DNA of 64,000 bases from Thermoplasmatales archaeon SW_10_69_26 (GCA_003009755.1 PXUB01000042.1:55821-119820), one strand, 5' to 3'; numbered from the stretch's first letter, positions 45,201 through 54,900 are shown. The notes: generated from the sequence alone by a model not told the origin. Numbers and translations are program-made.

Positions 45201-48200
45201 TCCGCGCCCAGCTCGCGTTCGCTCACGAGGTCGCCCTGCAGACGGACCCCAGCCTCGTCGACACCGACGCGAACGGCTACGTCGACGCCTGGGAGGTCCT
45301 GCACGGGCTCGACCCCACCGATCCCACGTCCCCGCAGGGGGACAGCGTCGACACCGACCCCGGCCCCTCCCAGGGAGACGGCCTCACGATGCGAGAGGAG
45401 TACGAGGCCGGCACCGACCCCTTCAACCGCGACACCGACCAGAACGGGCAGGGGCTCCCCGACGGCGTCGACGTCGATCCCCTGGACCCGACCGACGACT
45501 CCGGGGACTGCGACTGGGACGGCATCGACGACCCCGAGGAGGCACGCCTGCCCGGCGCCGAGCCCGGCACCCCCGACACCGACGGCGACGGCCTGGTCGA
45601 CGAGAGCTACTCCCCCGAGGGCTGCCGGATCGACGGCGAGATCCTCCGCGAGCCCACGCCCGGCGTGGATCTCATCGCCATCCCCACCCCGAACGAGGAC
45701 CCCGACGACGACACCGACGATTTCCTCGGCGAAGCCGACATCGGGACCGACGCGGCCGCGTGGGAGACCAACAACGACGACCTCCCCGACGGATGGAAGG
45801 CCCTCTACGACCTCGATCCGGGGACCTCACACACCACCAGCGACACCGACGGCGACGGGATGAAAGACACCACCGAGTACGAGCTCGGCCGCCCCGCCTG
45901 GTGGCACGAGGGACCGATCGAGATCGACGGCGAGATCGAGGACGGTCACGGCGCCTGGTGGTTCGGCTCCGATCCGCGCTCGTCCAGCACGCGCGACCTC
46001 GACGGGGACGGGCTCGACGACGGCCTGTTCGACCCCGAACCGCTGAGCCCCGACAACGACTGCCAGCTGCCCGACGCCTGGTCGCTGCCCCCCGCCTGGA
46101 ACGAGGCCCACTGCCTCTCCGAGAAGCCCGCCGAGGAGGACCTCGAGGAGGTCCTCACCGGGCTGCGCCAGCTCGCCTACGAGCACGTGTTCACCGCCGA
46201 CGATCCCGACGCTCGACGCTCCGCCGACGAGGCGGCCGACGCCGTCGAACTCCACACCGAGGATCTGCAGATCACGCCGGAGGTCCTCTCCACGCACGAG
46301 CCGTTCAACGTCACCGTGCCGCTGTGCGCCGAGTCCGGCGATCGCTGCACGCAAACCGACGACCGTCCCCCGCTCGTGGGCATCTACGCCGTGACCAAGA
46401 AGGGCGCCGACCCCAACCCGAAGGAGGACCCCCTGCTGTGCGTGATCGACCCAGCGACGGACGGCGAGCCCTGGGTCGCCGACACCGAAAGCGACGGAAC
46501 CGCCCACGTCGAAACCGACGCCTGCCCGTTCGAGCCCGGGCAACGCACCCTCACCGACGACACGGACCCGCTCGTCCTCGCCCCCCACGCCCACGGCACG
46601 CTGCGACCCGGCGGCTCGTGGACGATCGAGGACGCCGATCTCGTCCCCGGCAGCCAGCTGCGCCTGGCCGCCTGGCCCCTGCCGACGAAGGTCGGGTCGA
46701 CGCCGCTCGTCGCCGACCAGACCGAGGAACCCGAGACCCCGGCCGTCGTCTCCCAGACCCCGGCCGCCGAGGGCGTGCTCTCCGTTCGCGACGACCCCGT
46801 GCTCGAGGCCGGCGAGGACAAGGAGGTGACCGTGCTTTTGCGGGACCGGGCCGGCTTCGTGATCCCCGACCGCCCGGTCGAGGCGTCCTGGAACGACGCC
46901 GAACCCGAGCGCCAGCTCGTGGACAGCCGCGGACGGCTGAACCTGACCCTCGACGGCATCGCCACCGACGAGCCGACGACCCGTCCGCTCAACGCGTCGT
47001 TCAGCGGATCCGGCGTCGTCGAAGGCACCGAGCGGACGTTCCCGCTCCCCGTCCGCGTCGGCTCCACGATGCGGCTCTCCGTCTCCCAGGGCACCGCGCC
47101 CGGCCAGCTCCCCGCCGAGGTGTCCCTCACCGACACCACCGGCACCAGCCTGTCCCAGCGACCGGTGACCGCCACGGCCCAGCTGCCCGGCGAGGGGACC
47201 GCGAGCGCGAACGCCACGACCGGGCCCAACGGCAACGCGACGGTCTCGATCCCGTTGCCCGCCGGCACCGACCCCGGCCAGGCGAAGGTCTCCGCGTCCT
47301 TCGCCGGCGACGACGAGGCCGCACCGAGCACCGCCGAGGGCCTGGCCGACATCCGCGTCGACCCGCAACTCGAGCTGCAGGCCCCCGACGAGGCGCGCCT
47401 CACCGAGGGCGTCCGTCTCACCGTCAACCTCACGCACCCCAACGGCGACCCGGTCGCGCCCGCGCCCGGTGAAGCCTTCCAGATGGTGTTCCGCCTCGGC
47501 TCGCTCGAGGAGACCCGCAAGATCGTGTCCGCGCCCACCAAGGGCCAGATCACGCACGTCTTCCCCAGCGGGCCCGATCTGCCGCTGGGCACCAGCTCGC
47601 TCGAGGTCGAGCTCCGCGATGGCCGCTTCAACCCGGCCTCCAGCGTCAGCGACGAGGTGACCGTCCGCAGCACGGTCGACACCGAGCTGTCCACCGACGT
47701 GCTCGGCGTGGGCGTCGACAACAACGTGACCGTCGAGGTTCGCGATGCACTGGGCCGACCGATCGACGACGCGTCCGTGACCGTCGACGTGCGCGAGGCC
47801 ACCGCCACCGCTACCACCGGCACCCGCGGCGAGGCCCCACTTGCCCTGTCGCTGCCGCTGTCGAGCCAGCGCGGACCCGCGAGGGCGACCGTCGACGTCG
47901 ACGGCACCAACCGCACCGTGCCCTCCTCCGAGGACGTGGACGTCACCGTCACGCTCGGCACCGAGTTCCGCACGTCCCCGACCGTCACCGGCTCGCTCGA
48001 CGGGTTCGATCTGCAGGGCCGGCTGGTCACCGCCACCGGCGAGGGCGTCTCCGAGGCCCTGGTGCGCGTCACCGGCCTCGGTTCCCTGGACATCGTCACC
48101 GGGCCCGACGGCGGCTTCTCCGCCCAGCTGACGCCACCGCCTGGCACCCAGCCCGGCAACCAGACGCTCACCCTCGCCTACGAGGGCGAGGACACGCTGG

Positions 48201-49237
48201 CCCCCGCCCGCGCCGAGGTCACCGCCGACCTGTTCCAGACGGTCAACCTCACGCTCGAGGAACCGCCCCTCGTCCCGACCGGCGGGCAAGCCCGCATCAC
48301 GGGCGAGCTCGTGTCCCGCGGCGAGCCCGTCGAGGATGCGAGACTCGAGCTCACCATCGGCAACGCGACCACGACCGCGACGACGGCCTCCGATGGCTCC
48401 TTCACGATCGAGGGCCCGATGCCCGAGGGCGAGTCCGGGGCCGTGGACGCCACCGTCGGCTTGCCCCGTCAACAGGGCCTGGCGGAGACGACGCGCGCCC
48501 TCCAGATCCAGGCGGTGGAACCGGTCGACCTCACCACGTCGAAGCGCTCGACCGACGACGGCGTGACCGTCACGATCCAGGCCGCCACCAGCAGCGGCGA
48601 CCCCGTGGCTGGCGAGACCATCGTGGCCTCCCTGCCCGGCGGCCAGACCCAGCTCACGACGAACGACGACGGTGTCGCCCGCTACCACCTGTCGTCCGAC
48701 ACCGCCGACGAGGGCACGCAGATCGAGTTCGTCTACCAGGGCTCGGACACGCAGGCCCCCGCCTCGACCACGGTCAGCGTCCAGTCCGCCAGCGCACCGA
48801 TCTCGGGCACCCCGATCGGGATCGCCGCGATCGTGCTCGTGATCGCCGTCGAAGGCGTGATCCTCTGGCGCGTCTACCGTCGACGCAAGGTCGTCGACAC
48901 CGTCGTGGACGCGGTGCAGGACCTCGAGAACCGGCTGCGCGCCGGCGACGAACTGCGCGCCGCCGTCATCCAGACCTTCCGCCGCATCCAGAACGGGCTC
49001 GAAGCGCTCGGCCAGGAGGAAGCCGAGTGGGAGACCCACCGCGAGTACCTGGCCCGCAGCTTCGACGCGATCGACGCCGACGTGGACGAGTTGGGACCGT
49101 TCATGGACCTGCTCGACCGCGCCCAGTACGGCGCCGAACCGCTGGGCCCCCAGGACCGGGTCCGCGCCCTCCAGCTCTCGCAAGGTCTGTTGGACGAGCT
49201 CGTGACCGCACCGACCCGCGGAGGGGATCAGACGTGA
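39296..49237 (+). CDS. Giant surface protein (3313 aa): CARDB-like region, internal TM hairpin, TSP3/EF-hand-like repeats, Ig/CarboxypepD-reg-like repeats, TM, cytoplasmic DUF4129-like tail
   Basis: ATGA overlap with the previous stop. MRAAPLILLALLVPVGFLIVTGEEAQAQ signal; WYDEDWPFRLVVQ; many DxDxDGLxDGWE repeats. C-terminus IGIAAIVLVIAVEGVILWRVYRRRK...AAVIQTFRRIQNGLEALGQEEAEWETHREYLARSFDAIDADVDELGPFMDLLDRAQYGAEPLGPQDRVRALQLSQGLLDEL. Confidence 0.87.
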   Translation: MRAAPLILLALLVPVGFLIVTGEEAQAQSGGPDWYDEDWPFRLVVQADRTAQVTDLGEARSDLVGYEIAFDDALDRAQWPSSLVTASDPSSIVVVPYGSLAAGTQPGDPLPRTVSDPVSTTGSCEVGEISRCLITWERVPGAKAYGIYWAPDTANVDVPDTGEGPQLVGTTMGQEHWAFLRPFDQPDLHVSPVPDDARITAFTATGQQTIYADGSGSNCETRNDVLTCSVPSVKVRVLTSEPTTTVVTENNGPATYPLVGPQGQVGNELHGVIPGGTWDEPPELVLWAHNGSCSGGCEVEVSPASTRQSPVTVTSSAAVTVELSTRTDPQAVVADAPGDEQIHAAFRGPGFMPVDARDAERTNTWLPVDRFFSAQTPQPTRVDLNDISKSKVLQEDRRVDPPISQVSLDPETDTLEVVSEDPVYTYAGRITDLTEATHQPIPARDRLPVPANARLLALTPQLGGATQTANLESVSGQDPTTQLLRLSAGASRGIVDPGNEPSVVGVDTNAPMGFVVTNEGAGDSNLFGQALGVRQPVQATVDSADYLADAIDIAVTPQSTFAGSGAVVDFNVTVRNLAQGSGGSVPSLSVDLSLDPIGTAEGNVSTTLETSTVQLPGEADATRTVGVSARVAEGLSDVVLPLRVNATVEGADGLTASDKSRISVVTIRDFQFTYTDGSSEQTQTAQPGSTNTFDLQVRNTGTVPSSITLEKDAFGGEGFDTCLRVSGGSCSSSITLEDIQPGNTRTAELRVDSPDKESEDRLEVTVRGELADNAGPVRTVDATVFLNVPVVATIDTDPSRLQLTPGARETVDVTVINQGVQSDARLSLPSSGGAINATLVDPETGEPNATLSQLLGPRNTQAAVWETQLEIEVAEDAPPGLRTETLLDLRLQPGGGLPSFGTSSKVSVQVIRQLSNEPLNAPTIPPGTATRVEVPLQIGLFGDTSVDVRLDSAPPLWNVTPPTELSFDEDGRSLLAFNATPPAGAEPGNATVSFRVLDPLGPGGVLPVDLGVARGGQAEISTRERLGVAMGSPTVLPLTIRNVGNEPLSGDIVLENAPGNVTLTTPPLPTLAPANGTTTLPATITARESVEGPVSVGVLDGSRRAGNTTVDLVADRAEISLSPNLIVPQEDPSPGESYPVTVTVNNDGRVPVRNLTVALLENDARLADRAIERLPANGSATVTIEWLPDEEVSRSDLSVHADPDGQLMQDREDDSLGFDDANETPGPGLVLLLLSLAVPSGLKGTWQLFSRRERWLAIGGVLLLLVLIPALFIPAITVDQSPADASTPEEFNDTDADGVSDAAEVTRYGTDIQNNDTDEDEVPDGWEAQYARFNQTFRDFRPDPGRPDAGEDIDEDGLTNRREFEAGTHPHESDTDEDGFPDGWEVRSGLDPTTATPGDEDCSGNGLTNQEEFELGTLACLTDSDRDGIPDTAERAGEWTFQDEDYEFDPTDPATRSTGGSGSPDGWLLVHDLDPHVSEHSTADPDGDELSTTREWKHTEARGFADPGNWSEGLDPTTADTDGDGLPDGWELRNGLDPLDAEDGSLDSDEDGLTNGAEFQAGTDPEAADSDGDGLSDGEEVDGYEITVDDETTQVRSNPLIGDTDGDGLTDFQEREGRVEDRSFPATNPLSSDTDGDGLSDGGEVFALSGPDTLDPTVSDSDNDGLLDGEEWDLWMGKAEQARSDAGYAARIDAQTRRSVDDIPAILEPTGDLDDDGMPNVLDPNADTPEDLSSLPEAEQETLVDGEEAFPPSRSGRTLPTSDPSLRDTDGDSLPDSWEREYTEFSSDVGGWLLDPRRADSDGDGTPDNEEDLETACYSDREIEGDGVPWFNFAYTNELELERGTDPLACDSDEDGLPDGWEIEGARRMQSSGLQVQLNPNSEDSDSDGTLDGDETSPTGVPNTDAILWAEDPACTDGAPKTGKGVCLYRWGGGDPGVPDRSIPTDRTDTSFVQIADDRCDPGERCHLVRAQLAFAHEVALQTDPSLVDTDANGYVDAWEVLHGLDPTDPTSPQGDSVDTDPGPSQGDGLTMREEYEAGTDPFNRDTDQNGQGLPDGVDVDPLDPTDDSGDCDWDGIDDPEEARLPGAEPGTPDTDGDGLVDESYSPEGCRIDGEILREPTPGVDLIAIPTPNEDPDDDTDDFLGEADIGTDAAAWETNNDDLPDGWKALYDLDPGTSHTTSDTDGDGMKDTTEYELGRPAWWHEGPIEIDGEIEDGHGAWWFGSDPRSSSTRDLDGDGLDDGLFDPEPLSPDNDCQLPDAWSLPPAWNEAHCLSEKPAEEDLEEVLTGLRQLAYEHVFTADDPDARRSADEAADAVELHTEDLQITPEVLSTHEPFNVTVPLCAESGDRCTQTDDRPPLVGIYAVTKKGADPNPKEDPLLCVIDPATDGEPWVADTESDGTAHVETDACPFEPGQRTLTDDTDPLVLAPHAHGTLRPGGSWTIEDADLVPGSQLRLAAWPLPTKVGSTPLVADQTEEPETPAVVSQTPAAEGVLSVRDDPVLEAGEDKEVTVLLRDRAGFVIPDRPVEASWNDAEPERQLVDSRGRLNLTLDGIATDEPTTRPLNASFSGSGVVEGTERTFPLPVRVGSTMRLSVSQGTAPGQLPAEVSLTDTTGTSLSQRPVTATAQLPGEGTASANATTGPNGNATVSIPLPAGTDPGQAKVSASFAGDDEAAPSTAEGLADIRVDPQLELQAPDEARLTEGVRLTVNLTHPNGDPVAPAPGEAFQMVFRLGSLEETRKIVSAPTKGQITHVFPSGPDLPLGTSSLEVELRDGRFNPASSVSDEVTVRSTVDTELSTDVLGVGVDNNVTVEVRDALGRPIDDASVTVDVREATATATTGTRGEAPLALSLPLSSQRGPARATVDVDGTNRTVPSSEDVDVTVTLGTEFRTSPTVTGSLDGFDLQGRLVTATGEGVSEALVRVTGLGSLDIVTGPDGGFSAQLTPPPGTQPGNQTLTLAYEGEDTLAPARAEVTADLFQTVNLTLEEPPLVPTGGQARITGELVSRGEPVEDARLELTIGNATTTATTASDGSFTIEGPMPEGESGAVDATVGLPRQQGLAETTRALQIQAVEPVDLTTSKRSTDDGVTVTIQAATSSGDPVAGETIVASLPGGQTQLTTNDDGVARYHLSSDTADEGTQIEFVYQGSDTQAPASTTVSVQSASAPISGTPIGIAAIVLVIAVEGVILWRVYRRRKVVDTVVDAVQDLENRLRAGDELRAAVIQTFRRIQNGLEALGQEEAEWETHREYLARSFDAIDADVDELGPFMDLLDRAQYGAEPLGPQDRVRALQLSQGLLDELVTAPTRGGDQT
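43160..46060 (+). repeat. Coding region of thrombospondin-type-3/EF-hand-like calcium-loop repeats
   Basis: Recurrent DTDADGVSDAAE, DTDEDEVPDGWE, DIDEDGLTNRREF, DTDEDGFPDGWE, DSDRDGIPDTAE, DTDGDGLPDGWE, DSDGDGLSDGEE, DTDGDGLTDFQE, DSDEDGLPDGWE, DTDGDGLVDE. Confidence 0.92.
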
Positions 49238-50193
49238 ACCGGCGACGTTGGGCCGTGATCGCGTGGGCGCTGCTCGTCCTCGGCTACACGGTCGCCGCCG
49301 GCTTCACCGTCCCTCCCCGCGAGGGCACGGCCGACCCCGACGGGACCGGGCACCACTCGGCCGCCCAGCTCGAACGGTTGATCGCCACCTCCGCCGACGG
49401 CAGCGATCGGCTGTCGCTCACCCCGAGCACGAGCATCCACGGCCCCACCGAGCTCACCGTGATGGTCGCCCCCGAACGCTCGCCGTACCCGACCGAGGGC
49501 GACGTGATGAACGACGTCCTGGCGGACGGCGGCACGGTCGTGCTCTTCGCCGCGACGCCCGCCTGGAACGGGTTCCTCGCCGAGCACAACATCCAGCTCG
49601 ACAACTCCACCCTCATCCCGACCGCGAACCCGTCCACGAGCAACCTGCTCACGCTCGATCTCCCCGCCAGCCTCGGCTCGGGGGAGCTGCTCATGCCGAA
49701 CGCGACCGCGGTCAGCTCCGAGGATCCCAACGTGACGACCTACCAGCCCGACGAGGAGACGGTGCTCGACGAGAACGGCAACGGACGCATCGAGGTCCCG
49801 CCCGACCAAGCCGGGGCCTTCCCCGTGGCCGCCTCCACGAGCGTCGGCGACGGCCGCCTGGTCGTCATCGCCAGCTCCGAAGCCGTGCTCGGCGCCGGGC
49901 TCGAACGCAACCTCGACGCCACCGGCGACATGCTGTCCACGCTCTCCGGCGACCAACCCGCCGCGTTCGACGCTGCCACCCACCCGCGAGGCTGGAAGGA
50001 TCTGGCCCGTGCGCCCGCCGGCGCCACGCTCGGCGTCGCGCAGGCCTCCCCGGCCGGGTTCGGCGTCGTCGCCCTGCTCGGCATCGGGCTCGTCTTCGCG
50101 CTCCCCAAGCGACCCACCGAGGAGGAGGTCACCGGCGCCCTCGACGAGTTCACCGACACCACCCGGGAGGTGATGCTCGATCGAGGCGATTGA
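49234..50193 (+). CDS. DUF4350-domain membrane protein
   Basis: GTGA overlap. VNRRRWAVIAWALLVLGYTVAAGFTVPPREG N-terminal TM; MNDVLADGGTVVLFAATPAWNGFLAEHNIQLD; second TM ASPAGFGVVALLGIGLVFALPKRP. Confidence 0.78.
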   Translation: MNRRRWAVIAWALLVLGYTVAAGFTVPPREGTADPDGTGHHSAAQLERLIATSADGSDRLSLTPSTSIHGPTELTVMVAPERSPYPTEGDVMNDVLADGGTVVLFAATPAWNGFLAEHNIQLDNSTLIPTANPSTSNLLTLDLPASLGSGELLMPNATAVSSEDPNVTTYQPDEETVLDENGNGRIEVPPDQAGAFPVAASTSVGDGRLVVIASSEAVLGAGLERNLDATGDMLSTLSGDQPAAFDAATHPRGWKDLARAPAGATLGVAQASPAGFGVVALLGIGLVFALPKRPTEEEVTGALDEFTDTTREVMLDRGD

Positions 50194-50200
50194 CCGCACC

Positions 50201-51409
50201 TTGGTCGCGGCCGGCCTCCTGGCCGCGGTCACCTTCGTCACCGGGTCCCCGATCCCCGCACTGACCGGCGCCGGCCTGCTGACGCTGGCCGGCCTGTTCC
50301 AGCTCGTCCCTCCGGTCGGATCCGTCGAGGCCGAACGGGAGGTCGACAGCGTCCGCACCGTCGAGGGCGGTGACGTCGTCTCGCGCGCCCGCCTCGACGG
50401 CACGCTGCGCGTCCCGGGCGTGATCACGCTCGACGACGAACCCCCGGCCATCGCCGAGATCCAGTCCCCCGGCCGGCGAACCCACCTCGGCGTCGGCGCC
50501 TTCGCGCTCGAGGGCGACACCGAGATGACACTGCCCGTGCGCGGCGTCGCGGACATCGGTCCGCTGACGGCGTTCGCCCTGGATCCGCTGGGCCTGGTGA
50601 GCCACCGGTTCGAGGCCCTGTCCCCCGACAGCGTGCACGTCTGGCCCCGTGGCGAGGACGCCGACGAGCAACCGCTGCGCGCCCGGTACGAGCGGATGCT
50701 CAGCGGCCGCCACAACGTGCCGAACCCCGGTGAGAGCCTGGAGTTCTACGGCATCCGCGAGTACCAGCCCTCCGACCCGATGCGCAAGGTCAACTGGAAC
50801 CAGACCGCGGCCAAGGGCGAGATGCTCGTCAACGAGAACGAGCAGCAGACCTACGGCGAGGTCGCGGTGTTCGTCGATGCCCGCCGCATCACCGGCATCG
50901 GCACCCACCGCGAGAACCCTCTGCACGAGGTGTGCCGGTTCGCGACCACCCTGGGAAACATCGCGTACGCGACCCAGGACGTGATGCGTGCCTACGCGTT
51001 CGGCCCGGCCGACTTCGACCGGTTCCGGCCCGACCCCGGCAGCCCCTGGAAGGACCAGTACAACGACTGGCTGACCGAGCTGGAACCCGCCGGCGACCTC
51101 ACCGTCGAACCCGTGCTCGACGAGGTGTTGCCCTACCTGACCGAGCGATCGATCGTCGTCTTCATCACCCCCCTGTTCGGTGACGACGTCATCGGCGACG
51201 CCGCCCACCGGGCGATGGCGTTGGAGAACGACGTGCTTGTCATCGCGACCGGGCTCCCCGACAGCCTGCCCGACGCCATCCAGGACAGCCTCGACGAGGA
51301 TCGCGAGGACCGGCTGGCGAACCTGCGCGACCGCGGGGTCCCCGTCATCGACGCCGCGGCCGGACGCACGCTCGAGCAAGCCATCGACGAGCAGGAGGCG
51401 ATGATGTGA
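50201..51409 (+). CDS. DUF58 domain-containing protein
   Basis: 402 aa. N-terminal TM pair, then GESLEFYGIREYQPSDPMRKVNWNQTAAKGEMLVNENEQQTYGEVAVFVDARR...VVFITPLFGDDVIGDAA, the diagnostic DUF58 R-x-Y-x(3)-D-x-x-R-x-(I/V)-N-W motif with vWA-like fold. Confidence 0.9.
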   Translation: MVAAGLLAAVTFVTGSPIPALTGAGLLTLAGLFQLVPPVGSVEAEREVDSVRTVEGGDVVSRARLDGTLRVPGVITLDDEPPAIAEIQSPGRRTHLGVGAFALEGDTEMTLPVRGVADIGPLTAFALDPLGLVSHRFEALSPDSVHVWPRGEDADEQPLRARYERMLSGRHNVPNPGESLEFYGIREYQPSDPMRKVNWNQTAAKGEMLVNENEQQTYGEVAVFVDARRITGIGTHRENPLHEVCRFATTLGNIAYATQDVMRAYAFGPADFDRFRPDPGSPWKDQYNDWLTELEPAGDLTVEPVLDEVLPYLTERSIVVFITPLFGDDVIGDAAHRAMALENDVLVIATGLPDSLPDAIQDSLDEDREDRLANLRDRGVPVIDAAAGRTLEQAIDEQEAMM

Positions 51410-51912
51410 ACCGGATCGCGCTCACGCTGGCCGCCCTCGGCACGCCCGGCCTTCTCGTCCTCCCCTTCGCCACGACCTCGGAACTGGTCCCGTTCGTCGC
51501 CGTCGTCGGTCTCGTCGCCCTCGGCGGCGTGACGGCGATCGCGGGCGCAGCCACCGGCCGCGTCCGCGTCCACGGCGCCGGGATCGCGCTCGCCATCACG
51601 GGCGCCGGCCTGACCGGCGTCGGCCTCCCGACCGCGTTCGTGGGCCTGGGGGTCGCATCCGCAACGCTTTTCATCGCGTCCCTCAACCTGCACCTGGTGC
51701 TACCCGAGCACGGGGGCGGCGTCACGCTCGTGTTCGCCGCGCTCGTCAGCTCGGCCCTCGTCGCCGCGCTCGGCCTCCTGGCCGGGCGAGGGGCACGGTT
51801 CCTGGGTGGCGGCGGTGTCGACGCCGCCGGGGGTGTCGCGGCCTGGCTCGTGCTCGTGGCCGCGGTCACCTGGGGACTGGTCCGATGGGCGCAGGAGGCC
51901 CAGCCTGGATGA
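51406..51912 (+). CDS. Multi-TM membrane protein of the DUF58 operon
   Basis: 168 aa, about five TM helices. GTGA overlap with DUF58 and ATGA overlap with the next gene. Confidence 0.7.
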   Translation: MNRIALTLAALGTPGLLVLPFATTSELVPFVAVVGLVALGGVTAIAGAATGRVRVHGAGIALAITGAGLTGVGLPTAFVGLGVASATLFIASLNLHLVLPEHGGGVTLVFAALVSSALVAALGLLAGRGARFLGGGGVDAAGGVAAWLVLVAAVTWGLVRWAQEAQPG

Positions 51913-54900
51913 CATCCGCTCGCCATCGACGCTCGGTCCTGTTCGCGCTGCTCGCCGTGGCTGCCCTCGTCGGCGTCGCCGCGGCTGCCCAGGGCCAGGA
52001 TCGCATACGTGGGGACGTGCTCGTCAACGAATCTAGCCTCATCGGTTTCACCGACGCCGAGGACACCGCGATCGAGGAGGTCGACGAGCGACCCTCGGAC
52101 TCCCGCCTCGAGGCCTCGGACGTCGGCCTGCGCGGACCCGACACGGTCTCCCGTCCCTCCGGGGACGAGGGACAGCGTGCCTACATGCTCGGCCTGAGCG
52201 CCAGCGCCGCCCTCGGCATCGACCAACCCGTGCTCGACCGGTACGCCAACGGCGAGCTGGACGACGCGTTCCTCGAGCTGTCCTACCAGAACGGCTGCAG
52301 CAGCCCCAACGGCGAGCTCGTCGTCCAAGCGATCGAAACCCGCTCCTGGTCCCCCTTCGACGTCGGATGGGACGACACCACGCTGGGCAACGGCTCGATC
52401 GCGATCGATGGCCCCGAGCTCGCTCGCGCCCCGATCTCGACCAGCAGCGCCCAGGACAACCCGGACATCGGCTGCAACCAGGCCACGTTGGCGCTCGAGA
52501 CCGACCGAGTGGAACGCGTCCTGAACGCCGAGCTCGGCGGGATCGCGCTCACCTGGCAGGGCGAGCAACCGCTCAACGTCTCCACGCTGAACAGCGAGGA
52601 CCCGCCCGTGCTCGACGTGAACTTCACCACGCAGGGCCCCTCGGTCGACGAGATCGCCGTCGCCGACGGGTACCCGGCCGTGGTCGACACGGGCGAGCGG
52701 TTCTCGATCGCCGTCAACGCCACCGATGCCCAGGACCTGCCCGACGACGCCGTCGCGATCGACGTCGCCCCCCAGAACGAGACCGTCAACAACGCCAGCA
52801 CGCTCGAGGCGACCCGCTCGGGCGATCTCTTCGTCGCCTCGCAGACCTTCACCGCCGACGCCGAAGGCCGCTACACGCTGCAGGGCCAAGCCACCGACAC
52901 GGACGGGTGGATCGACCGCGAGCCACCCGACGCCTCGGCCCCCCACGTCGTCGCCGACGGCACCGCTCCCGAGATCCCGGTGGCCACCCTCGGCCCGCAA
53001 GCCACGGGCACGCTCGTGGACGCCGACGAGGGGACCTCGTTGGATTTGGCCGCCAACGTCAGCGACCTCACGTGCGCCGCCGGCGTCTCCCCCTGCGGCG
53101 AGTGGCGTCTCGCGTGGCACGACCAGACCCTCGCCAACGGGACGCTCACCTCCGACCACCGCATCCAAGCCCAGGTTCCGCTCCCCCGGCCCGGCAACAC
53201 CACGGCCACGCTCGTGGTCGAGGACGCCATCGGCCACACCAACCGGTCCACGACCTGGACGCTGAACGTCACGGACACCGTCCCACCGACCGCGAGCCCG
53301 CTCGAGGGCACCGATCTCTCACCCGGCCAAGGCATCACGGTCGAGAACGGGACCCCGATCCAGCTGCGAGCCCAGATCGAGGACGACCTGCCCGTCGAGG
53401 GCCGGCTCGTGCTCGAGGGATCGCAGACGATCGACCGCGATCTGCCCGCCCCGGACGAGGACGGCCTCATCGAGGCCGAGATCACCGGCGTCCCCCAGGG
53501 CAGCTACCGCGCCCGGCTCGTGCTCGACGACGGCACCCACACGCGCCGCGTCGGGTTCGGCGACCTCACCGTCGCCGCCCAGGGCGCGCCCAGCGTCTCG
53601 ATCGACCTGCCCAGCACCCGGATCGGGCCCAAACAGGCGCTGGACGCCACCGTCCGCGACCGCGACCTCGACGAGGCCAAGACCACCGTCGTCGCCGAGG
53701 TCAACGGCCTCGAGGTCCAACCCGACGTCGACCGCGAACCCGTCGAGAACGGTCTCGATCTCACGATCCACCTCGGCGACGTCGGGCACGAGGACATCGT
53801 GAACGTGACCGTGCGCGCCCAGGACCGACAGGGCCTGGAAGCCGACGCCCGCGCCCGTGTCACCGTTGACGCCGAACCCCCCACCCTCGTCGAACCGGAG
53901 ACGGACACGTGGGCCGCGCCCGGCGACACGGTGCGCCTGTCCGCCAGGGACCCGGGAGGCGGGGACGTCTCGATGACGCTCGATGCCCCCCAGACCCGGT
54001 CGGCTGGACCCAGCCCGCGATCGGTGACCATCGACAAGCTCGTCCCCGAGCCGGGGCGCCTCGTCAACGTCTCCGTCACGTTGAGCGACGACATCGGCAA
54101 CGAGCAGACCACGTCCGTCCACGTCGGGCTCGACGACGCACCGCCCGAGGCCTCGCCGGTGTTCACCCGCGAGGGCCTCATCATCGACACCCAGGACAAC
54201 GCCAGCGGCGTCCTGCGCGTCGACGCCCTCGTCGGCGTCGACGGTGAACCGCTGAACGAGACCCAGGTGTTCCAGGAGAGCCCCACCCGGTTCTTCGTCG
54301 CCACCGGCGACCTCACACGCGGCGACGAGGTCGCCCTCGCCGCCCAGGTCCGCGACCGGGTGGGCCACGAGACCGCCCTCGGCACCGCCCAGGACCCGCT
54401 CGAGCTCACCGTGCCCGACCGCGCGCCCCGCATCGAGATCGAACGCGCCTCGGCCACGATCGCCGACGTCGGACGCGTGAACTGGACCGCCGAGGATCCC
54501 GACGAGGATCCCCTGGACGTGACGGTCGAGGTCACCCGCCCCGACGGCACGAGAGAGACCGTCTCCGGCCAAGCCATCGGATCGCACGCGATCGAGCCCG
54601 GGGAACCGGGCCGCTACGGCGTCACCGTCGAGGCCAGCTCGGCCGGCAACGCCACCCAGGCGAGCACGTTCTTCTACCTCGGCCCCGAGGGCCGCCTGGT
54701 GCAGGCCACCTCCGTGCCCGACGACGTGGAGCCCGGTCGCTCGCTCGTCGTCGAGCTGTCCTTCGCCAGCGAACCCCAGCAGGTGTTCGTGACCGCCACC
54801 GACGAGGACGAGGCCGTCACGAGCGCCACCGTGGACCTGCAAGGCTCGCAGGCCACGGCCACCTTCGAGGGGCTGCCCGAGGGCACCTACGACCTCGAGG

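Noticed and set aside
16909-45304. Very long minus-strand ORFs antisense to the giant genes (1739, 719, 2142, 1959 and 2005 aa)
   Set aside because: They are shadow ORFs from high GC and acidic (Asp/Glu/Val-rich) coding on the + strand. Their translations are low-complexity G/V/R/D/E-rich, with no domains, signal peptides or start contexts.
51345-53237. 630-aa minus-strand ORF spanning the end of DUF58, the 168-aa gene and the start of the 1071-aa gene
   Set aside because: It is antisense to three overlapping, well-supported + genes; its composition is typical of a shadow frame.
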